Shown here: positions 51,132-64,000 of the stretch, piece by piece
How the letters are laid out: each line of letters starts with the position of its first letter
Numbering within the stretch: the stretch's first letter is position 1
The notes under the pieces: generated by a model
The model's input: only the letters and a program-made list of their open reading frames with translations
Told to the model about the DNA's origin: nothing
Database searches by the model: none
From: Eudromia elegans
Taxonomy: Eukaryota > Chordata > Aves > Tinamiformes > Tinamidae
Assembly: GCA_003342815.1 (NCBI GenBank)
Contig: PTEX01000049.1
Location: 2,780,620 to 2,844,619, forward strand
DNA: 64,000 nucleotides
Direction of reading: 5' to 3'
Position numbers and translations under genes: made by a program

Positions 51132-53357
51132 CCTCTCTTTGAGGACCTATTTAAGATGCTGAAGCAGCTAGCGAACTGCAGTAAGTATAAAATACCCTTC
51201 AGTGTTTCGCTTTCAATATCTTTGTACTGGTTCTTTTCATTACGAATTGTGTGAATCTTGATGACTTTTCTTTCTCCCTTTGGTCTTCTCTCCTGAACTG
51301 ACTACACAAGAGTAGTAGGTATTTAGGTAAAGGGTCTAGGAATATGGGAGAAGTTTTGAGTGGCATTTTCATGCTACCTCGTAGATGGAGGAGAAATTAA
51401 ATCTTTCAGAGCAAAAACTGAGAGATGAGGTGCTAGCTTAATCCTGGAACCAGCACTCGGCACTAAGCAGGGAAGATTTCAAATCCTAAGGATGAGAACA
51501 GGTTAGTAGGCAGTTTGGTTTCATTTAACTGCTGCTGTTCACTGATTTCTCAGAGATGAGAGGAAAATTAATCCATGATCTTTATGTTGCACTATCTGGA
51601 ATGAATCACAGATTTGTGAGAAGAGCCCAAGGCCGAGTTGCGCTGAGCAGCATGGGGAAGGCAACGTGCTCCTCGCTGGGATTTATGTTGGAGGGTTTTG
51701 GCACTAGCAGAATCTGAGGATGCATTTGAGAGGGGGGGAAACCACCTCAGTCCTAAAAGCTGACTTAGAAGAAAAAGCCTTTTCACCCAGCAGGTGAACA
51801 CAGCCCTGGCTTTGACTCCTCGAACTGGAGGTGTTTGGATGTAACGGGTGGGAGGATGGATCTGTTCTCTCCACTGTGAGTGCCGGCTTCTTCTGCAATG
51901 TTGGGTCTAGGAGGGGAAGCCTGACTGCTGGACTATGAAGTTGGGCTTTTTTTCCAACTCTCTTCTACTTTTATTGGGAAAAGAGGTGAAGGAGGCCCTT
52001 GATTTATAATGCCTTGATAAGGCAAAAGGATTTGAATCTCAGCGCTTTGTTTTAGGGGGAAAAATGGTCATCTTTGAGAAGCAAGACCTCAAGGAAAGAC
52101 TGTGGCCTTTGGGCAAAGGATCTGTGGGCTCAACAGGTTAGGGAGCCTCCCAGAGTCCCAGGAGGCAACTCCTGCCTTGCCAGCAGTCCCAGGCTTTGTT
52201 CCTGCTTCCAGGTACAGGAGGCAGGTGAAAGTGTGGACCAGATGGAATATTCTCTGGCTTCATCCTGTCTGAGACCTTGCTGCTGCTCTAAATTCACTGT
52301 GGTTTGCAATTCCTTTTACAGGTGTTAACTGTGCCCAGATCTCGACCGAAGGAAAACAAATCGGCCCCTTTTTATTGCTAGAGCTATACATACAGGTAGG
52401 ATAATTCAGCTTATGCAGAAATTTCACTTCTCCCTAAGTGTTACTGACACTTATAACAATATCAAACAATGCAAACCTGCAACTCTGACAGCCTTTTAGT
52501 AATAAAAGCTTAATTTGAAGTGATTGAAGGCATGGTACTGACAACAGAATCTGTTTTGCAAGTTAGTAGAGCAGATCAGGTCAAGTGAGAGTGCTTTTGG
52601 GAATGAGTATGTACATAAGACACTTCTAAGGTGTGTCCCATGCAGATATCTCTGAGATAATGCTCCAACTGTCTTTCTCAATATTGGAGTTGGTTTAGAC
52701 TACTGCTCAGAGCTGTTAACATTTTACAGTCTGTTTGCTTAGTCTCAGCCTTCTCTCCACATATAGATAGATCTAGTATGGTACATTAGTATTTACAGGG
52801 AGAAATAGCATGTATGATACAAAACTGAAGTTGGAGACTAGATAGGGGGATTGCTTTTAAATTATCACTGATAAGTGCAAAGCCACCTAACTGCTTCCTC
52901 TTGGTGCTTCTGTACTGGGTGGTCCCTTCGGTTGAGCAGGATATGGGTTTGTACAGGCGGCATGTTGCTCTTGGGAAGGCTCTAAGGCTCTCTGCTCTGC
53001 CTGTTCCAGCTTAGCTCCTTTAACTAGGCAGAATTCTCCCCTTTTATCTCCTGCCATGCTTGCTCAGCCCGGGCCAGCTCAGCAGAGCGGTGAAGGAAAG
53101 CGAGGGCCTGTGTCCAACTGCAGTGGCCGCTGTCACTGCAGGCAGAGCTGCCGCTCAGCTGGATGAGAGGTGAGTGGTGCCCACGGCAATGCAGGCAGCT
53201 GCAGGGAAGTGGCTTTGCGCTCAGCATCCTGAGGGGCCTGCACGGCCATGGGGGACTTGCACAGTCCTGCTTGGGGAGGAGACGCTACTGCAGCACCAAG
53301 ACATGCGGCTCATTGCTGCACACAGACAATGGAAGTTGACCTGCTTTTTGAGGCAGT

Positions 53358-53381
53358 TTTATTTGAGTACAAGTCTTTATT
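53358..53381 (-). terminator. ERN1: Paired ERN1 polyadenylation signals AATAAA
   Basis: Two TTTATT hexamers on the + strand (53358-53363 and 53376-53381) are AATAAA on the minus strand. They lie 18 nt apart, with cleavage expected near 53340. Confidence 0.55.
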
Positions 53382-53800
53382 TAGTAAAATTATAAAACAA
53401 CTTTACATGAGAAATACAAAAATATGAAATAGGCTTTGAATCTTTTTAGGTAAAGCTACCCTTTCTTCAAGCTCAGAAACATGTAATGTGCTCAGTTTGG
53501 CACCTTAGGTAAATATTTGCTCTCATACATCATAAAATTAGGAAAAAAACCTCCAGTAAAGTAGCTCCAGGAAAGTGGCTGTATGTACCTTGTCATACAT
53601 ATAACTGTCAATAATTTACTAGTTTAAGATATGATATGGTGTGGTCAGATGCAGATGATACACTCCCCCAAATTCATCTTCTCCATTAGTGAGAATAAAG
53701 GTGTCATTGAAAGATGCAGTATCACTTTTCCAGTTGTTTTAGTATGATAAATTACAAATAGAAAAATGATCCAGAAAGACTTGGCATGCTTTATGCTTGT

Positions 53801-53839
53801 ACCACTTGGATTTAATACCACTTGGATTTAATACCACTT
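53801..53839. repeat. 16-bp tandem repeat, 2.4 copies
   Basis: The unit ACCACTTGGATTTAAT occurs at 53801-53816 and 53817-53832, followed by seven bases of a third copy. It lies in the ERN1 3' UTR. Confidence 0.9.
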
Positions 53840-54967
53840 TGTAGTAAAAATTAAATAAATATAAATATGTTAAATAAATATCTTGTAAAACAACACCCCA
53901 CTGTATCATTAGAATTGAGCATTTCTTAATGCTCCTCTTAATTCTTAATGTTCTTCACATGCTTAATGCTTTGTCACAGCTTTAGGGCCAGTGAAAAGAA
54001 ATACTGCATCTTTAAAAACGTCAGCCTCCCTTGGACATAATTCTACTCATACAGAACAAAATCAGCTACTTGTACAGCTTCATCTCACCTCTTAAAATAT
54101 GGCCTCTGCTTCCCCTGCTCTGTACTTTGTGTCCTGTGACCTGTCTTCTCTCTGGATCTGTGGCTGACAATCCTTCTTTAGTAGGAAGTAAGGAACACTT
54201 GCAGTACAGAAATCAGTCTCTTACAAGCATCTGAAATCAACAAAGTTTCTTCTGAAGATTTTCTCTGTTTTAATTCAACTTGTGTTCAAACTCTCCTGTG
54301 AACACTGGGTGATATTTGAAAATAGGGTTACTTTTCAAAGTAAATAAATGTGTTTAACTAACTGATTTGATTTTTTTCAGTCAGATTTTTATATATAAAC
54401 TTCATTGTTTGTGCTCAAGTATAAGGGTCTGAGTTTTCCGCAGTAGTTGTGAAAAAAATTTTATTCCTCTTCCTGCTTTGGGTAAGTGGAAGTGATTCCC
54501 TTTTTGAATCTTGGTGCTGGGCCTAGGGTAGCCTGTGGCAGTAGTGCAAGGGCAGGGTCTGATGCTTTGCTACAGCTAAAAGGCTCCTTCTTGCAGATCT
54601 CAGTAATTACATGATTTCAATCACTGTTTTGATTTTGTGCAGAAGAATACATGAGTTGCACATCAGATCAGCTGCAGTACAGGGATATGGGGTGGTGGTT
54701 GTATCACTGCTGGTACTGCATTTTTACTCCCTTGGGATAACTCCAGCATGAGGGCTCATTGCTCTCCTGACGTTGCCCCTTACTCCTTGGGCTCCTGACG
54801 TCTCCTGATCCAGTGCAGACAGTACAAGGCACTTTTTGGAAGCTTGGTTTCCTCAAAGAGAGGATTCACCTCTGCAATGATCCCACTTTTCCCTGCTAAA
54901 GGTAGGCCTGTTTCACAGCCCTGTGCTTGGAATGTCTGTCCCCAAGAGGGAAGCTCTGTCCCCCTTT

Positions 54968-62769
<7,802 letters not shown>

Positions 62770-64000
62770 CTGCAGTACAAAAACAAATACACGGGCGGTT
62801 ATTTGGACTGCTGTTTACATGCAGCTTTAACAATAACATATTAGCAGCTCAAGCCTTGCATTAACTGAGTTGTCTGATACACACTATTTAGGTAGTTAAC
62901 CAGTGACATGGTTGTCAGTAAACAGATAATGAAAAATTTGTTCTGTTGCATCATCAGAAAATGTATTCCATACATTGAGCTCATCTCTTAAGCACGTAAT
63001 GACAAGGATTTGCACATCTCACTGTACTAAACCTGTGGATTAATCATCATCATATCATCAAAATAATCATCATATAAATCATGCCATCACCACAAGCTGA
63101 AACGGAAGCCTTCGTGGATGACTAAGACATCCCTTGCGACAGGCTGTGAACTCATCCATATTTGTTCAGTGTCCAAACGCAGGAAACTCGGTGCCTGCTG
63201 CAAAAGCAGCAACCTGCTCTGTGCCCAGTACCAACAAAGGTGAATATAGGCAGCCCACGCACACTCCATTTGATTAACCTCACTTAGTGGTGATTTGAAT
63301 GCAGACAATAAGTTGAAGTGTCCAAGATATCAAGATAAAACCTAGTATCAAGTGCATTTAGTGTTTATTACTCCAGACTTTGAGAGAAGGTTGTGTTTGT
63401 TCTTGTTTGTTGCTTAAGGAAAGTTCCAACAATAAGAAAGGAAATGTTTGCCTTAATGTAAGGGCATAATTTGTCTGCACCATAGTTCTGCCATGTGGCA
63501 AAATATCCATGAGGAATTAGAATCAGCTTTCTATTTTATATCTCATTGACCTGACATACAATTCTATTTTTCAGCTTAAAGTGTATTTTTATAGGCACTA
63601 GGTCTGCACTCAGTTATAGTGACCCAGCCTTGAAATTTAAGGGTTAACTCTTCAGTACTCCCCTTTCCACTTATGAGCTTTAAATAAAAATAATCTGCAG
63701 CGATGCTATTTACTCAGCACTTAAACCACAAGAAGTCAATGCTAGACAGATTACACCATCTTCTTTTTAATTAACAGGCTAAACCTCTACTTTAAACGCA
63801 AAATAATTCAGTTTTATACATCCATGAATAGTATTTCCTTAATTAATGTTATAAATGTAGATGTTAACATGCATACATTTTTAGTATCATAATAAAAATA
63901 CATTGGAATTCTCAGATGGGTTAAAAATCACTGTTGCTCCCAATTATCAGCACTAATATAATTTGCATTCTTTCTGCAGCACTCATCTGCTAAACACAGC
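62770..64000 (-). other. ERN1: ERN1 intron running off the window
   Basis: The exon at 62769 begins with two bases finishing a split codon after a TACTGCAG acceptor, so an earlier exon must exist. No match to the preceding luminal-domain exon was found up to 64000. An ATC-rich simple repeat lies near 63043-63085. Confidence 0.7.

Larger units (their letters stand above)
40641..53339. other. 12.7-kb gap with no recognised gene
   Basis: No open frame here resembles a known protein, and no exon-like block with conserved coding character was found on either strand. The + strand is conspicuously T-rich, with runs of 36 T (42392-42427) and 35 T (51097-51131). Scattered AATAAA signals occur, for example near 42990, 44602 and 47095, so read-through or long alternative ZNF207 UTRs are possible. 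A segment at 44204-44267 resembles part of the ZNF207 3' UTR. ZNF207 and ERN1 converge on this gap. Confidence 0.55.
53340..54967 (-). other. ERN1: ERN1 3' UTR
   Basis: This covers the minus strand from the ERN1 stop (54968-54970) to two AATAAA signals, at 53376-53381 and 53358-53363. It is about 1.6 kb without coding features. It includes a 16-bp unit repeated 2.4 times at 53801-53839. Confidence 0.6.

Noticed and set aside
40641-53339. PSMD11, the human neighbour of ZNF207, hidden in the gap
   Set aside because: No exon resembling a proteasome subunit was found on either strand.

Overview
The window is vertebrate nuclear DNA and most likely comes from a bird. The genes have many short exons with GT-AG introns. 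A CpG island sits between two divergent genes. Interspersed repeats are sparse, and the ones recognised look like CR1 LINE fragments, the usual bird and reptile family. Four protein-coding genes were assembled exon by exon. Reading frames and splice phases close exactly in all four.

Layout. 1-7509: no exon recognised, probably an RHBDL3 intron. 7510-16871 (+): the 3' six coding exons of RHBDL3, covering the whole rhomboid protease core; the EF-hand N-terminus is upstream of the window. 16872 to about 21960: RHBDL3 3' UTR. About 23590-29149 (-): complete C17orf75 (NJMU-R1), 10 exons, 392 codons plus stop. 28650-30350: CpG-island promoter shared head to head with ZNF207. 29996-39742 (+): complete ZNF207 (BuGZ), 11 coding exons, 480 codons plus stop. 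About 40640-53340: roughly 12.7 kb with no recognisable gene. About 53340-62769 (-): the 3' fifteen coding exons of ERN1 (IRE1 alpha); its first ~200 residues lie beyond the right edge.

The four genes are not a pathway. RHBDL3 is a membrane protease. C17orf75 belongs to a trans-Golgi vesicle-tethering complex. ZNF207 acts at spindles and kinetochores. ERN1 is the ER unfolded-protein sensor.

The most notable signal is in splicing. The two genes sharing the CpG island each carry a minor-spliceosome (U12-type) intron. ZNF207 intron 1 is a GT-AG U12 intron with a perfect donor and branch site, placed inside zinc finger 1. C17orf75 intron 4 is an AT-AC U12 intron with a competing in-frame AG acceptor 6 nt away. 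RHBDL3 has a GC-AG intron. No CRISPR array, operon, prokaryotic element, tRNA or rRNA gene was seen, and I found no evidence of a new multi-gene system.
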